Below are positions 45,498-53,795 of a stretch of 64,000 bases of DNA, one piece after another. The notes beneath the pieces are model-generated. The model was not told the DNA's origin, made no database searches, and was given only the letters and a program-made list of their open reading frames with translations. Within the stretch, counting starts at the first letter, position 1. Each line of letters opens with the position of its first letter. The stretch comes from Oceanicaulis sp. HTCC2633 (GTDB taxonomy: Bacteria > Pseudomonadota > Alphaproteobacteria > Caulobacterales > Maricaulaceae): assembly GCF_000152745.1 (NCBI RefSeq), contig NZ_CH672428.1, positions 1,999,327-2,063,326 of the forward strand, read 5' to 3'. The position numbers and the translations under genes are program-made.

Positions 45498-45694
45498 GCC
45501 TGTGCTCCGCAGCTTCGGTCGTGTTGAAGCCTCAGGGTATCGGACGTTCGCCCGGTAGCGTCAATGCGGACCGTCTCCCCCGTGCATCACAGCTCTGCGC
45601 TTGGACGCGAACATGTCCGATCAATCTCGCCAGACCTGCGGTATTGGCTTAATAATCTGTTTACTTCTGGTTCAGCGGCGACGGGGGTAGCGAC

Positions 45695-47893
45695 ATGCTG
45701 GCGAACAAATATCTGATTTCCGTTGGCGCCGGGCTGGCCCTGGGCCTGTCCGTGCAGGCCAGCGCCAGCATGCTGACGGATCAGTCCATCACCAGCCTGC
45801 TCGCGGTTCAGGACAAGGCCCTGCGCAAGGCCGGCCCGCTTGCCCTGGATGACATCGCCCATGCCGATCCTCTGGGAACCTCCGGGGCGAGCGCCCGCAA
45901 GGCGCCGTCGGGCATTGATTACCGTCCGGGCCAGACGCAGGCTTCCCTCACCCTGACCGACCCGGCCCTTGTCGAAGCGCTGGAAGGGCTTGTCATTGCG
46001 CTGGACCGCTCCGAAACGCTGGCGCCGGACGCCCGTGAAGGGCTGAGCCAGGCGCTTCAGGCCCTCCAGAGCGTGCAGACCGGTCCGATCCAGTTCAAGG
46101 CGCTGGGAATATCCGCGCCCTTCGCCGCCAATGCCGGCCCCGATTGCGCCAATGGCGCCGGTGCGGACTCCACCCAGTGCGGCACGGGCGCAGACGCTGC
46201 AACGAACGGCGCTACGGCTGTGGGCGTGGACGCGCTGGCCAGCGGGGAAGGCTCAACCGCCTTCGGCGCGCTCGCCGAAGCGACGGACGAGGCCGCGACG
46301 GCGGTTGGCGCGCTGTCCTTCGCCAATGGCGAGGGGGCTACAGCCCTGGGCGCCGGCGCCACGGCCATCAATGACGGTGCGACGGCGGTCGGCTTTCTGG
46401 CCGAAGCCAGCGAGGAAGACGCCACGGCGATGGGCGCCGGGGCGCTGGCGACGGGCACGCAATCGGTCGCCATCGGAACGAATGCGGAAGCCAGCGAGGA
46501 TGATACGACCGCAGTGGGCGAGGGCGCCTGGGCGATCGCCGAGAACGCGACCGCTGTCGGCCAGGCGTCCGAGGCGTCGGGCTATAACGCCAGCGCCTTT
46601 GGCGAAAGCGCCACTGCGGACGAAGACTACGCCTCCGCCTTCGGCAATGACGCCTGGGCGAACGGCATCGGCTCCGTCGCCCTTGGCGCGGACGCAACCG
46701 CTCTGGGGGATGGCTCCATCGCCATTGGCGCGGACTATGACGGGGACGGAACCGGCGCGGAGGCCAGCGACACCGACGCCATCGCCATTGGCGGCGACGC
46801 CATGGCCAGCGCGGAAGAGGCCATCGGCATCGGCTTCCTGTCCGAGGCCAGCGGAGAACATGCCCTGGCCCTGGGCGCCGAGGCGCAGGCCCTGCACGAC
46901 AATTCGATCGCGCTGGGCAGCGGCGTCGTGACCACGCGCGCGGATCAGATCGTTCTGGGCGCAAACACCCAGACCCTGACAGTCAGCGCCGTGACAAGCG
47001 CCGCCTCCAGCGCCGCCCAGGGCCCGGTCGCCGGCGTGCTGACAACGGACGCCTCGGGCAATATCGCCTATGACCCGAACGCCCTGACCCAGATCGCGTC
47101 GAATGCGTCCGCCATCTCGGCCCTTCAGTCGGGCAGCGCCACGAATGCGGATCTCAGCGCCCTGCAATCGGACCTTACCGATCTCAAATCCCGCGTCACC
47201 ACCAATACGGGAGGCATTTCCGCCAACCAGTCCTCCGTCTCCGCCAATACCAGCGCCATCGCGGCCCTGGACGCCAAGCTGGCGGCGCTGGGCGCGACGG
47301 GGGGCGCCAGTCAGGCGGATGTGGACGCCAATACCGGCGCCATCGCCACCAATCGCAGCGACATTGACGCCAACACCGCCAACATCGCCAGCAACCGTAC
47401 GGATATCGACGTCAATACAGCCAACATCGCCGATAACCGGTCCGACATTGACGCCAATACCGCCAACATCGCCCTGAATCAGGGCGACATCATCGCCAAC
47501 CGGTCGGACATCGTGCTCAATCGCGGTCAGATTGCGAGCAATCGGACGGATATCGACCTGAACGCCTCGGCCATCGCCGGATTGCGCACGGATGTCAGCG
47601 CGCTTCAGCTGGACGTGAAAGACCTCGCCAGCCAGTTCAATTCGCTGTCGAGCCAGATGACCGTCCAGTCTGACGGCATCGCCATCGCCAATGCGCTGGC
47701 GGGCTCAAGCTGGCTGCAGTCGGACGAAAATTTCGCGCTGACCGCCAATTGGGGGCTGTATGACGGCTCGAACGCCCTGGCGGTGACCGCCACAGCCCGC
47801 ATCAATACGCGCCTGTCCGCCAATATGGGCGTGGGCTATGGCGACCAGACCGGGCGCGTGGGCGCCCGGGCCGGCGTTCGCTATGGCTGGTAG
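45695..47893 (+). CDS. YadA-like trimeric autotransporter adhesin
   Basis: The 732-residue protein has a signal peptide (to about residue 25) and an N-terminal helical part. A left-handed beta-roll head follows (about 170-412) built from 14-residue repeats such as GATAVGVDALASGEG and SVALGADATALGDG. Then come a neck (NTQTLTVSAVTSAASSAAQG) and a coiled-coil stalk of IxxNxxx heptads (about 543-628). The four-strand membrane anchor (about 660-732) ends in GARAGVRYGW. Three copies form one outer-membrane pore and fibre that mediates adhesion. Cys150 and Cys162 just before the head are unusual. It stands alone after a 197-bp gap in which I see no gene. Confidence 0.93.
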   Translation: MLANKYLISVGAGLALGLSVQASASMLTDQSITSLLAVQDKALRKAGPLALDDIAHADPLGTSGASARKAPSGIDYRPGQTQASLTLTDPALVEALEGLVIALDRSETLAPDAREGLSQALQALQSVQTGPIQFKALGISAPFAANAGPDCANGAGADSTQCGTGADAATNGATAVGVDALASGEGSTAFGALAEATDEAATAVGALSFANGEGATALGAGATAINDGATAVGFLAEASEEDATAMGAGALATGTQSVAIGTNAEASEDDTTAVGEGAWAIAENATAVGQASEASGYNASAFGESATADEDYASAFGNDAWANGIGSVALGADATALGDGSIAIGADYDGDGTGAEASDTDAIAIGGDAMASAEEAIGIGFLSEASGEHALALGAEAQALHDNSIALGSGVVTTRADQIVLGANTQTLTVSAVTSAASSAAQGPVAGVLTTDASGNIAYDPNALTQIASNASAISALQSGSATNADLSALQSDLTDLKSRVTTNTGGISANQSSVSANTSAIAALDAKLAALGATGGASQADVDANTGAIATNRSDIDANTANIASNRTDIDVNTANIADNRSDIDANTANIALNQGDIIANRSDIVLNRGQIASNRTDIDLNASAIAGLRTDVSALQLDVKDLASQFNSLSSQMTVQSDGIAIANALAGSSWLQSDENFALTANWGLYDGSNALAVTATARINTRLSANMGVGYGDQTGRVGARAGVRYGW
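47321..47578 (+). repeat. stalk-coding heptad repeats of the adhesin
   Basis: About six 42-bp units code for paired heptads such as NTANIASNRTDIDV and NTANIADNRSDIDA. Every heptad has Ile at one core position and Asn at the next (IxxN), the N@d pattern known from trimeric autotransporter stalks. The units differ by few bases, which would allow length change by recombination. Confidence 0.8.
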
Positions 47894-47926
47894 GGCGCCG
47901 GAACGCGCCCTGCCCGAACTCGCGGT

Positions 47927-48346
47927 CTAGCCCAGCTTCAGCGTGGTCTTCACATTGCCGCGTGTGGCGTTGGAATAGGGGCAGACCTGCTCGGTCTTCT
48001 CCAGCAGGTCCTGACCCTGGGCGTCATCCACGCCCGGCAGGTGCGCGATCAGCGTCACTTCCAGACCAAAACCGCCTTCGGCGCGCGGACCGATGCCCAC
48101 TTCGGCCTCCACCTTGGCGCCCTCAGGCAGCTTGAGCTTGTTCTGCTGGGCCACCAGACCCATCGCGCTCATGAAGCAGGCGGCATAGCCCGCTGCGAAT
48201 AATTGCTCAGGGTTCGTGCCAGGACCGTCATCACCGCCCAGCGCAGACGGGGTGGAGAGCTGGACATCCAGCCGATCGTCATCTGACCAGGCGCGGCCCT
48301 GACGGCCTTTGTTCGCGCTGGCGCGAGCGGTGTAGAGAATGGACAT
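47927..48346 (-). CDS. ohr: organic hydroperoxide resistance protein Ohr
   Basis: Ohr is a thiol peroxidase of the OsmC/Ohr family that reduces organic and fatty acid hydroperoxides using lipoylated partners. The 139-residue protein has the reactive Cys57 in FAAGYAACFMSAM and Cys122 in QVCPYSNATRGN. It is divergent from ohrR, with operator-like repeats between. Confidence 0.95.
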   Translation of the reverse strand: MSILYTARASANKGRQGRAWSDDDRLDVQLSTPSALGGDDGPGTNPEQLFAAGYAACFMSAMGLVAQQNKLKLPEGAKVEAEVGIGPRAEGGFGLEVTLIAHLPGVDDAQGQDLLEKTEQVCPYSNATRGNVKTTLKLG

Positions 48347-48358
48347 GAGGTCGCTCCT

Positions 48359-48444
48359 TTATATCGTGTGCGATATTACTGAGCACGATATAATCACCGT
48401 CTTGCCGCCGTCAAGACGCCGCGATATTGTCGTGTGCGATTATT
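48359..48444. promoter_or_regulatory. candidate OhrR operators between ohr and ohrR
   Basis: TTATATCGTG (48359-48368) and CACGATATAA (48384-48393) are a perfect 10-bp inverted repeat next to ohr. The 11-mer TCGTGTGCGAT at 48364-48374 recurs at 48430-48440 next to ohrR, and GCGATATT also occurs twice. The layout fits one regulator controlling both directions. Confidence 0.7.
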
Positions 48445-48460
48445 CACCACGGATCAGAGC

Positions 48461-48931
48461 ATGAGCGCCTCCGCCCCCAACACGCCCGACCTCGCCACGC
48501 TGGATGACCAGCTGTGCTTTGCGATCTATTCGGCGAACACGGCGATCAACCGCATGTACCGACCTTACTTGAGCAAGCTCGGGCTGACCTATCCGCAATA
48601 CATTGCGCTCCTGGCGCTGTGGGAGACCGATGACGTGACGGTGGGGGCGCTCGGCAAGCGGCTATATCTGGACACCAACACGCTGACCCCGCTGCTGAAA
48701 CGTCTTGAGGGCATGGGCCATCTCACCCGCACGCGCGACCCCAGGGACGAGCGCGTGGTGCGCATCCGCCTGACCGATCAGGGCCGCGCCCTAAAGGCGC
48801 AGGCCACGGACGCCCTCGCCTGCGTGCACGCCATGGCGAGCGAAGGGGATGTGGATCTCAAACCCTGGATCGAGGCGCTGAACCATCTGCGCGAGCAGGC
48901 CCTGAAAAAGGCGCAGTGCGCGGACAAGTAA
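48461..48931 (+). CDS. ohrR: MarR-family organic peroxide regulator OhrR
   Basis: The ATG at 48461 gives 156 residues; an upstream start at 48434 would lie within the operator repeats. The winged helix is VTVGALGKRLYLDTNTLTPL. Cys19 in LDDQLCFAIYSANTA is the peroxide-sensing residue of OhrR. Further cysteines at the C-terminal end could act as its resolving partner. It should repress ohr until oxidised. Confidence 0.93.
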   Translation: MSASAPNTPDLATLDDQLCFAIYSANTAINRMYRPYLSKLGLTYPQYIALLALWETDDVTVGALGKRLYLDTNTLTPLLKRLEGMGHLTRTRDPRDERVVRIRLTDQGRALKAQATDALACVHAMASEGDVDLKPWIEALNHLREQALKKAQCADK

Positions 48932-49024
48932 CACCGGTTTCAACTCGTCTAGCCATTATCCGAATACCGTTGCCATTCTCAGGCCGTCCGGCGATGCTGA
49001 ACATGAGTTTTCCGGGGCTGACCC

Positions 49025-49768
49025 ATGATCCTGTCCAATATTTCCCGCGCAATCCGTGAGCAGAACTACTACGCCGTCGCGCTGGAATTCGTGATCGTGA
49101 TCGCCGGGGTGGTGATCGGGTTTCAGATTTCTCAGATCGCACAAACGCGGGCGGAAGAGCGACAAGTCAAAGAATTGCTCGGTCTGATCGCCGTTGAAAT
49201 GGAATCGAACCTTGAAACGGTCCAAGCCTATGCCGAAGCGACAGAGCAACACATACGTCAGCTGGTCGCTTTGCGTGTGGCTCTGGCAGCGTATTCTGAG
49301 CAAACTGACACAGGCCGGCTCGATTTGATCATGACGCAAGCGGTGAGTATCGGCGACCGAATTCTGGTCCTGGACACCACCGCGCTTGACCAGCTCAATG
49401 ATGCGAGCATGAGACAGCACATTCGAGGTGCCCCTGTTGAAAGGGTGATAGCCGAATGGCGTGACGCGGTGAGTGGCGTGAGAGGAACTGAATCGGGCCT
49501 AAAGGCGCTCGCCAACATCGATTGGTCAGAGCGATACCCGGCATTGTCCTTCGAGGCGATTGCAGCCGCCATCCCCTCGCCTGGCCATGCGGAACCGGTG
49601 CCGCCGCGTTTTGAAACCGATTGGGCAGCATTGTCGCAGGATTCAGACCTTGCAGGACGTCTTGCTGCAATGACGATTCTTCTCGAATTCACAAGAGAGT
49701 CCACCGGACATCTCGAAAGCAGCACCCTGGACCTGTCAGAGACTTTGCGCACCGAGGCAGACCTTTGA
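49025..49768 (+). CDS. membrane-anchored protein of unknown function (EFVIVIAGVVIG type)
   Basis: The 247-residue protein has a single helix near residues 20-38 (ALEFVIVIAGVVIGFQISQI), followed by a long, mostly helical soluble domain. The N-terminal REQNYYAVALEFVIVIAGVVIG block is common to many uncharacterised alphaproteobacterial proteins, often annotated as DUF6090-like. The coding sequence is visibly less GC-rich than its neighbours and uses rarer codons, which hints at recent acquisition. It stands alone between ohrR and a tRNA gene. Confidence 0.65.
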   Translation: MILSNISRAIREQNYYAVALEFVIVIAGVVIGFQISQIAQTRAEERQVKELLGLIAVEMESNLETVQAYAEATEQHIRQLVALRVALAAYSEQTDTGRLDLIMTQAVSIGDRILVLDTTALDQLNDASMRQHIRGAPVERVIAEWRDAVSGVRGTESGLKALANIDWSERYPALSFEAIAAAIPSPGHAEPVPPRFETDWAALSQDSDLAGRLAAMTILLEFTRESTGHLESSTLDLSETLRTEADL

Positions 49769-49874
49769 CCCTCAACATAGTCGCTGATCTCCCGGAGCGC
49801 CCGCTGACCGGACAAGCATCAGACGCGCAGGGAACGGCCAACGCCCAAGACAGCTGACCGCCCAGGCCCGGAAC

Positions 49875-49906
49875 GAAAAAAGCCGCTGCGGGTGCAGCGG
49901 CCTTTT
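49875..49906. terminator. terminator of the tRNA-Leu gene
   Basis: GCCGCTGC and GCAGCGGC form an 8-bp stem with a GGGT loop; on the minus strand TTTTTT follows, and on the plus strand TTTTT. It lies 26 bp past the tRNA 3' end. Confidence 0.88.
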
Positions 49907-49931
49907 TGGGTCTCGATCATCCTAGGAAGGA

Positions 49932-50018
<87 letters not shown>

Positions 50019-50033
50019 AGGTGAGGAGCGGGG

Positions 50034-50062
50034 GTGATACGGCGATGGATGGCGGCTGTCAA
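50034..50062 (-). promoter_or_regulatory. promoter of tRNA-Leu
   Basis: On the minus strand TTGACA (50057-50062) and TATCAC (50034-50039) are exactly 17 bp apart, 15 bp before the tRNA 5' end. Confidence 0.8.
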
Positions 50063-50249
50063 CGGGGATGGCGCCGTTGATCTGCACATCAGCCGCACAC
50101 CATCGCAGGGCGGCCTTTTACAGACGCTTCCGGCGGGGGCGAGATCACTGCGCCGCATGGACAGGAGGCCCCGTTTTGGTCTATCGCCCTATCAAACCTA
50201 TCTTACATGTCGCACGCAGCTTCGCGCGCGAGCCTTTCAGGGGCGGACC

Positions 50250-51239
50250 ATGACTCTTCGCAATGAAATGATCACCGTTTTCGGCGCTTCGGGCTTCATC
50301 GGCCGGTATGTGGTGCGTGAACTGGCCAAGGCCGGCTACCGGGTGCGCGCCGCGACCCGCCGCCCGCATCTCGCCCATGAGCTCAAACCCATGGGCGTTG
50401 TGGGCCAGGTCCAGCTGATGCAGGCCAATCTGCGCAATGAGGACTCCGTGCGCCGCGCCGTGGATGGCGCGCATGCGGTGGTCAATCTCGTGGGCATCCT
50501 GTCTGAGAGCGGCAAGCAGAACTTCCAGTCCCTGCAGGCGGACGGCGCGGGCCTTGTGGCCAAATGCGCCGCCGAGGCGGGCATCACCAATTTCGTGCAG
50601 ATCTCGGCCATTGGCGCGGATGAGGACAGCAAGTCCGAATACGCCCGCACCAAGGCGGCTGGCGAAAAGGCGGTGCGTGAGCACATCCCCTCCGCCGTGG
50701 TGCTGCGCCCCTCCATCGTGTTCGGCATGGAAGACGGCTTCTTCAACAAGTTCGGCTCCATGGCGCGCTTTGTTCCGGCCCTGCCGCTGATCGGCGGCGG
50801 CCAGACCCGCTTCCAGCCGATCTTTGCGGGCGATGTGGCCGAATGCGTGCTGAAAGCCGTGGACGCGCCGACGAAATACGCCGGCCGCACCTTCGAGCTG
50901 GGCGGGCCGAGCACCTACAGCTTCAAGGAGCTGATGGAGTTCATCCTGACCACCATCCGTCGCAAGCGCCTGCTGGTTCCCGTGCCCTTCTTCGCCGCCT
51001 ATCCGCTGGGCATGGTCGGCGAGATTCTGGGCGCGCTGCCCTTCGTACAGCCCTTCCTGACCCGCGATCAGGTGACCTTGCTGAAATCGGACAATGTGGT
51101 CGGCGAGACCGATGAGGATCTGGGCGCGACCGCCGATTTCGGCATCGACCTTGAAACCGTTGAAGCGATCACCCCGACCTATCTGGCGCGCTATCGCAAG
51201 GGCGGCCAGTTCTCCGAAGACCCGGAACTGATTTCATAA
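50250..51239 (+). CDS. NAD(P)H-binding atypical SDR, complex I NDUFA9-like
   Basis: The ATG at 50250 gives 329 residues. The Rossmann motif is [19 protein letters not shown], followed by [37 protein letters not shown] and [20 protein letters not shown]. This is the pattern of NDUFA9, an accessory NADH:ubiquinone oxidoreductase subunit whose alphaproteobacterial relatives are widespread. It may bind NADPH without catalysis. Its stop overlaps the hslV start by one base (TAATG), so the two are coupled. Confidence 0.9.
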   Translation: MTLRNEMITVFGASGFIGRYVVRELAKAGYRVRAATRRPHLAHELKPMGVVGQVQLMQANLRNEDSVRRAVDGAHAVVNLVGILSESGKQNFQSLQADGAGLVAKCAAEAGITNFVQISAIGADEDSKSEYARTKAAGEKAVREHIPSAVVLRPSIVFGMEDGFFNKFGSMARFVPALPLIGGGQTRFQPIFAGDVAECVLKAVDAPTKYAGRTFELGGPSTYSFKELMEFILTTIRRKRLLVPVPFFAAYPLGMVGEILGALPFVQPFLTRDQVTLLKSDNVVGETDEDLGATADFGIDLETVEAITPTYLARYRKGGQFSEDPELIS

Positions 51240-51793
51240 TGGCGGATACCGAACGCAAGTTTCCCGGCTGGCGCGGCACGACCATCCTGAGCGTGCGCAA
51301 GAACGGCAAGGTGGTTCTGGCGGGCGACGGCCAGGTCTCCATCGGCGATACGGTCGTCAAGGCGACCGCCCGCAAGGTGCGCCCCATCGCCAGCGGCAAG
51401 GTGATCACCGGCTTCGCCGGCGCCACGGCGGACGCCTTCGCCCTGTTCGAACGCCTGGAAGGCAAGCTCGAGCAATATCCCGACCAGCTGGCGCGCGCCT
51501 GTGTGGAGCTGGCCAAGGACTGGCGCACCGATCGCTATATGCGGCGGCTGGAAGCCATGCTGATCGTGGCTGACAAGTCCGAGACCTTCACCCTGACCGG
51601 CGCCGGTGATGTGCTGGAGCCCGAAGACGGCGTCGCCGCCATCGGCTCGGGCGGCAATTACGCCCTGTCCGCGGCCCGCGCCCTGCTCGATTACGAGGAA
51701 GACGCCGAAGTGATCGCCCGCAAGGCCATGAAGATCGCCAGCGAGATCTGCGTCTATTCCAACGGCAATCTGACCGTCGAGACGCTGGGCTAG
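51239..51793 (+). CDS. hslV: ATP-dependent protease peptidase subunit HslV
   Basis: HslV is the Thr-protease dodecamer that degrades proteins unfolded by HslU. The 184-residue protein carries an extended propeptide ([13 protein letters not shown]), removed to expose Thr14 in [34 protein letters not shown] and the C-terminal half are complete. It is coupled to the upstream NDUFA9-like gene. Its partner hslU lies 2 kb downstream, beyond two opposite-strand genes, not adjacent as usual. Confidence 0.96.
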   Translation: MADTERKFPGWRGTTILSVRKNGKVVLAGDGQVSIGDTVVKATARKVRPIASGKVITGFAGATADAFALFERLEGKLEQYPDQLARACVELAKDWRTDRYMRRLEAMLIVADKSETFTLTGAGDVLEPEDGVAAIGSGGNYALSAARALLDYEEDAEVIARKAMKIASEICVYSNGNLTVETLG

Positions 51794-51818
51794 GGCCTGG
51801 CGCTTTGGGCAGAACTAA

Positions 51819-51846
51819 AAAACCCCGGCCTAACGCCGGGGTTTTC
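51819..51846 (+). terminator. intrinsic terminator after hslV
   Basis: AAAACCCCGGC and GCCGGGGTTTT form an 11-bp stem with loop CTAAC and TTTTC after it. hslU therefore cannot rely on read-through from hslV. Confidence 0.9.
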
Positions 51847-51894
51847 TATGGATGCCTACGCGACTGAATGCGCGTTTAGCTCATCATTTTCAAT

Positions 51895-51993
51895 TGTCAT
51901 CCCGGCCCTGAGCCGGGATCTGCTGCAGGCGTCTCTGTGATCAGAACAGAGCGTTTCCGCCAGATCCCGGATCGCTTCGCGTCCGGGATGACA
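51895..51993. repeat. palindromic dispersed repeat element
   Basis: TGTCATCCCGG at 51895-51905 and CCGGGATGACA at 51983-51993 are perfect inverted ends. Between them are nested pairs (GGGATCTG/CAGATCCC, and CCCGGATCGCTTCGCGTCCGGG). This kind of GTCATCCCGG element is spread through many alphaproteobacterial genomes in intergenic DNA. Only one copy lies in this window. Confidence 0.75.
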
Positions 51994-52008
51994 GTTCACA
52001 GAAGAAGC

Positions 52009-53181
52009 CTACCCCTCGATGACAAACGTCAGGCCCGCATGCTCGGACAGGCGCTTGATCAGGGCGTCGCCCATGGCGGGGGCGGTGGTGTAGACCCCGC
52101 CCGGCGTCTCATCACGGCTCACATCCTTCACGAGCGCCAGCGCGCATTCGGCGATCATCTTAGACGTCGAGCCATAGCCCGGATCCTTGTCGCCTTTCAC
52201 AGAGGCGGTGAAGCGCTGGCCATCCGAGGTCTCGCCGGTGAACATGACGTCATAGAAGCCGGTTTCGCGCTCTTCCTTTGACGGGCCTTCGCCCGGCTTG
52301 GGCGGATTGTCCTGCATGGAGCGGTCATTGGCGATGGCGTGGGCGAATTGTTCGCCCTTCTCGCCGGGGCCGGTCATGAACATCTCGTCGTAGACAAAGT
52401 CCTCGCCATAGGCGTGACCCATCAGGGCGTTGGAGCGATGGACATTCTTGGTGTTGATCGTCGCCATCACGAAGGGCGCGGACCAGGCGTTGAGATCCTC
52501 TTCAAAGATCACCTTGGCGCCATGGGGCTGTTTGGGACCTTCAAAATCCTGGCACAGGGAGAACGGGTCTTTCAGCCAGTCGATGATTTCAGGCTGTTTG
52601 GCCGCCCGCTTCATGGTCTCGGCGAAGCTCGCTGCGGTGCCGCCGGAGAACGTGCCCTTCATGGCGCGGACCCGGCCCTTGATGCGCGCGAGCGGCTTGC
52701 CGGTCTTCTCTTTCACATGCTGCTGCAGGAAGTAGACCCCCAGATCAAAGGGGACGGAGTCAAAGCCGCACGAATGCACGATGCGGGCGCCGGACTGTTT
52801 CGCCTTCTCTGAGTACTCCGCGATGATGTCATGCATCCAGGCCGGCTCGCCCGACAGGTCCACATAATCGGTCCCGGTCTCGACGCAGGCTTTCACCAGC
52901 GCTTCGCCATAGAGCTGGTAGGGGCCGACCGTTGTGATGACAGCCCGCGTGCGCTCGGCCATGGTCTTGAGCGAGGCCGGATCAGACGCGTCCGCCACGA
53001 TCAGCGGCGTATCGGCGGGCGCGCCGATCTCGTCACGCACGCGCTCGAGCTTGTCCTCGGACCGGCCCGCCATCGCCCACGCGATATCCTTGCCGTATTC
53101 GCTGGCGAGATATTCCGCCACCAGACGCCCGGTGAAACCGGTCGCGCCATAGATCACGACGTCAAAGTCTGCGTTCGACAT
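52009..53181 (-). CDS. saccharopine dehydrogenase-like / trans-acting enoyl reductase family protein
   Basis: The 390-residue protein begins with a Rossmann motif (VVIYGATGFTGRLVAEYLAS) and has VITTVGPYQLYGEALVKACV, GTDYVDLSGEPAWM and HSCGFDSVPFDLGV. These mark the saccharopine dehydrogenase-like oxidoreductases related to mycobacterial trans-acting enoyl reductase. The substrate is not known here. It lies on the minus strand between hslV and hslU and is preceded by a palindromic operator-like site. Confidence 0.85.
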   Translation of the reverse strand: MSNADFDVVIYGATGFTGRLVAEYLASEYGKDIAWAMAGRSEDKLERVRDEIGAPADTPLIVADASDPASLKTMAERTRAVITTVGPYQLYGEALVKACVETGTDYVDLSGEPAWMHDIIAEYSEKAKQSGARIVHSCGFDSVPFDLGVYFLQQHVKEKTGKPLARIKGRVRAMKGTFSGGTAASFAETMKRAAKQPEIIDWLKDPFSLCQDFEGPKQPHGAKVIFEEDLNAWSAPFVMATINTKNVHRSNALMGHAYGEDFVYDEMFMTGPGEKGEQFAHAIANDRSMQDNPPKPGEGPSKEERETGFYDVMFTGETSDGQRFTASVKGDKDPGYGSTSKMIAECALALVKDVSRDETPGGVYTTAPAMGDALIKRLSEHAGLTFVIEG

Positions 53182-53206
53182 TCGGGTCTCCTCCCTGACT
53201 GATTAG

Positions 53207-53227
53207 TTCACTCATTAAGTGAATGAG
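53207..53227. promoter_or_regulatory. overlapping palindromes upstream of the saccharopine dehydrogenase-like gene
   Basis: TTCACT-CATTA-AGTGAA (53207-53223) and CTCATT-AAGTG-AATGAG (53211-53227) overlap and are each perfect. They lie 26-46 bp before the start of the 53181 gene. TetR-family regulators use sites of this size; no regulator gene is adjacent. Confidence 0.5.
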
Positions 53228-53254
53228 GGAAGACGCGCCAGTCCGCAAGAGGCT

Positions 53255-53686
53255 TCAGGTATCCAGCTCTGTGGCGAACACCATGGCGTCGTCCCGGAAC
53301 GCCTTGAATTCCAGCGCATTGCCAGCCGGGTCGTGCACGAACATCGTCTTCTGCTCCCCCGCCTTTCCGGCAAAGCGCACATAGGGATCGATGATGAAGG
53401 GCGTGCCCGCCCGGCGCAGGCGTTCCGCCAGCGGATCAAACTGGTCCCACTCAAGGATCAAGCCGAAATGGCGCACGGGCACATTCTTGCCGTCCACTGC
53501 GCCGGTCCTGGCCTTCTGGCACTCTTCCGGCGCCAGATGGGCGACGATCTGATGGCCCAGGAAATCAAAGTCGATCCAGTGATCGCTCTCGCGCCCCTGC
53601 GGGCAGCCCAGCACATCGCCATAGAAACGGCGGGCGGCGTCCAGATCATCAACGGGAAAGGCCAGATGAAAACGGGGACGGGTCAT
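53255..53686 (-). CDS. VOC-superfamily (glyoxalase/dioxygenase-like) protein
   Basis: The ATG at 53686 (AGGAG site) gives 143 residues with two vicinal-oxygen-chelate units. Motifs are [51 protein letters not shown] and [15 protein letters not shown]. His8 in FHLAF, a His in RHFG and Glu in LEFK are likely metal ligands. The reaction is not known. It lies 73 bp upstream of the saccharopine dehydrogenase-like gene on the same strand and may share its regulation. Confidence 0.85.
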   Translation of the reverse strand: MTRPRFHLAFPVDDLDAARRFYGDVLGCPQGRESDHWIDFDFLGHQIVAHLAPEECQKARTGAVDGKNVPVRHFGLILEWDQFDPLAERLRRAGTPFIIDPYVRFAGKAGEQKTMFVHDPAGNALEFKAFRDDAMVFATELDT

Positions 53687-53795
53687 CACACACTCCTCGA
53701 TCAGGGCCTGCAGTCGCGGGCTTTGTGTTCGGGACGACAAGCCCCTACATGTCTTCAATCCTTACCACCCAATCGACAAAAAGACATGGGGCGTC

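Noticed and set aside
47321-47578. Regular repeats that might suggest a CRISPR array.
   Set aside because: The 42-bp period is in frame, encodes heptads of a coiled coil and has no unique spacers.
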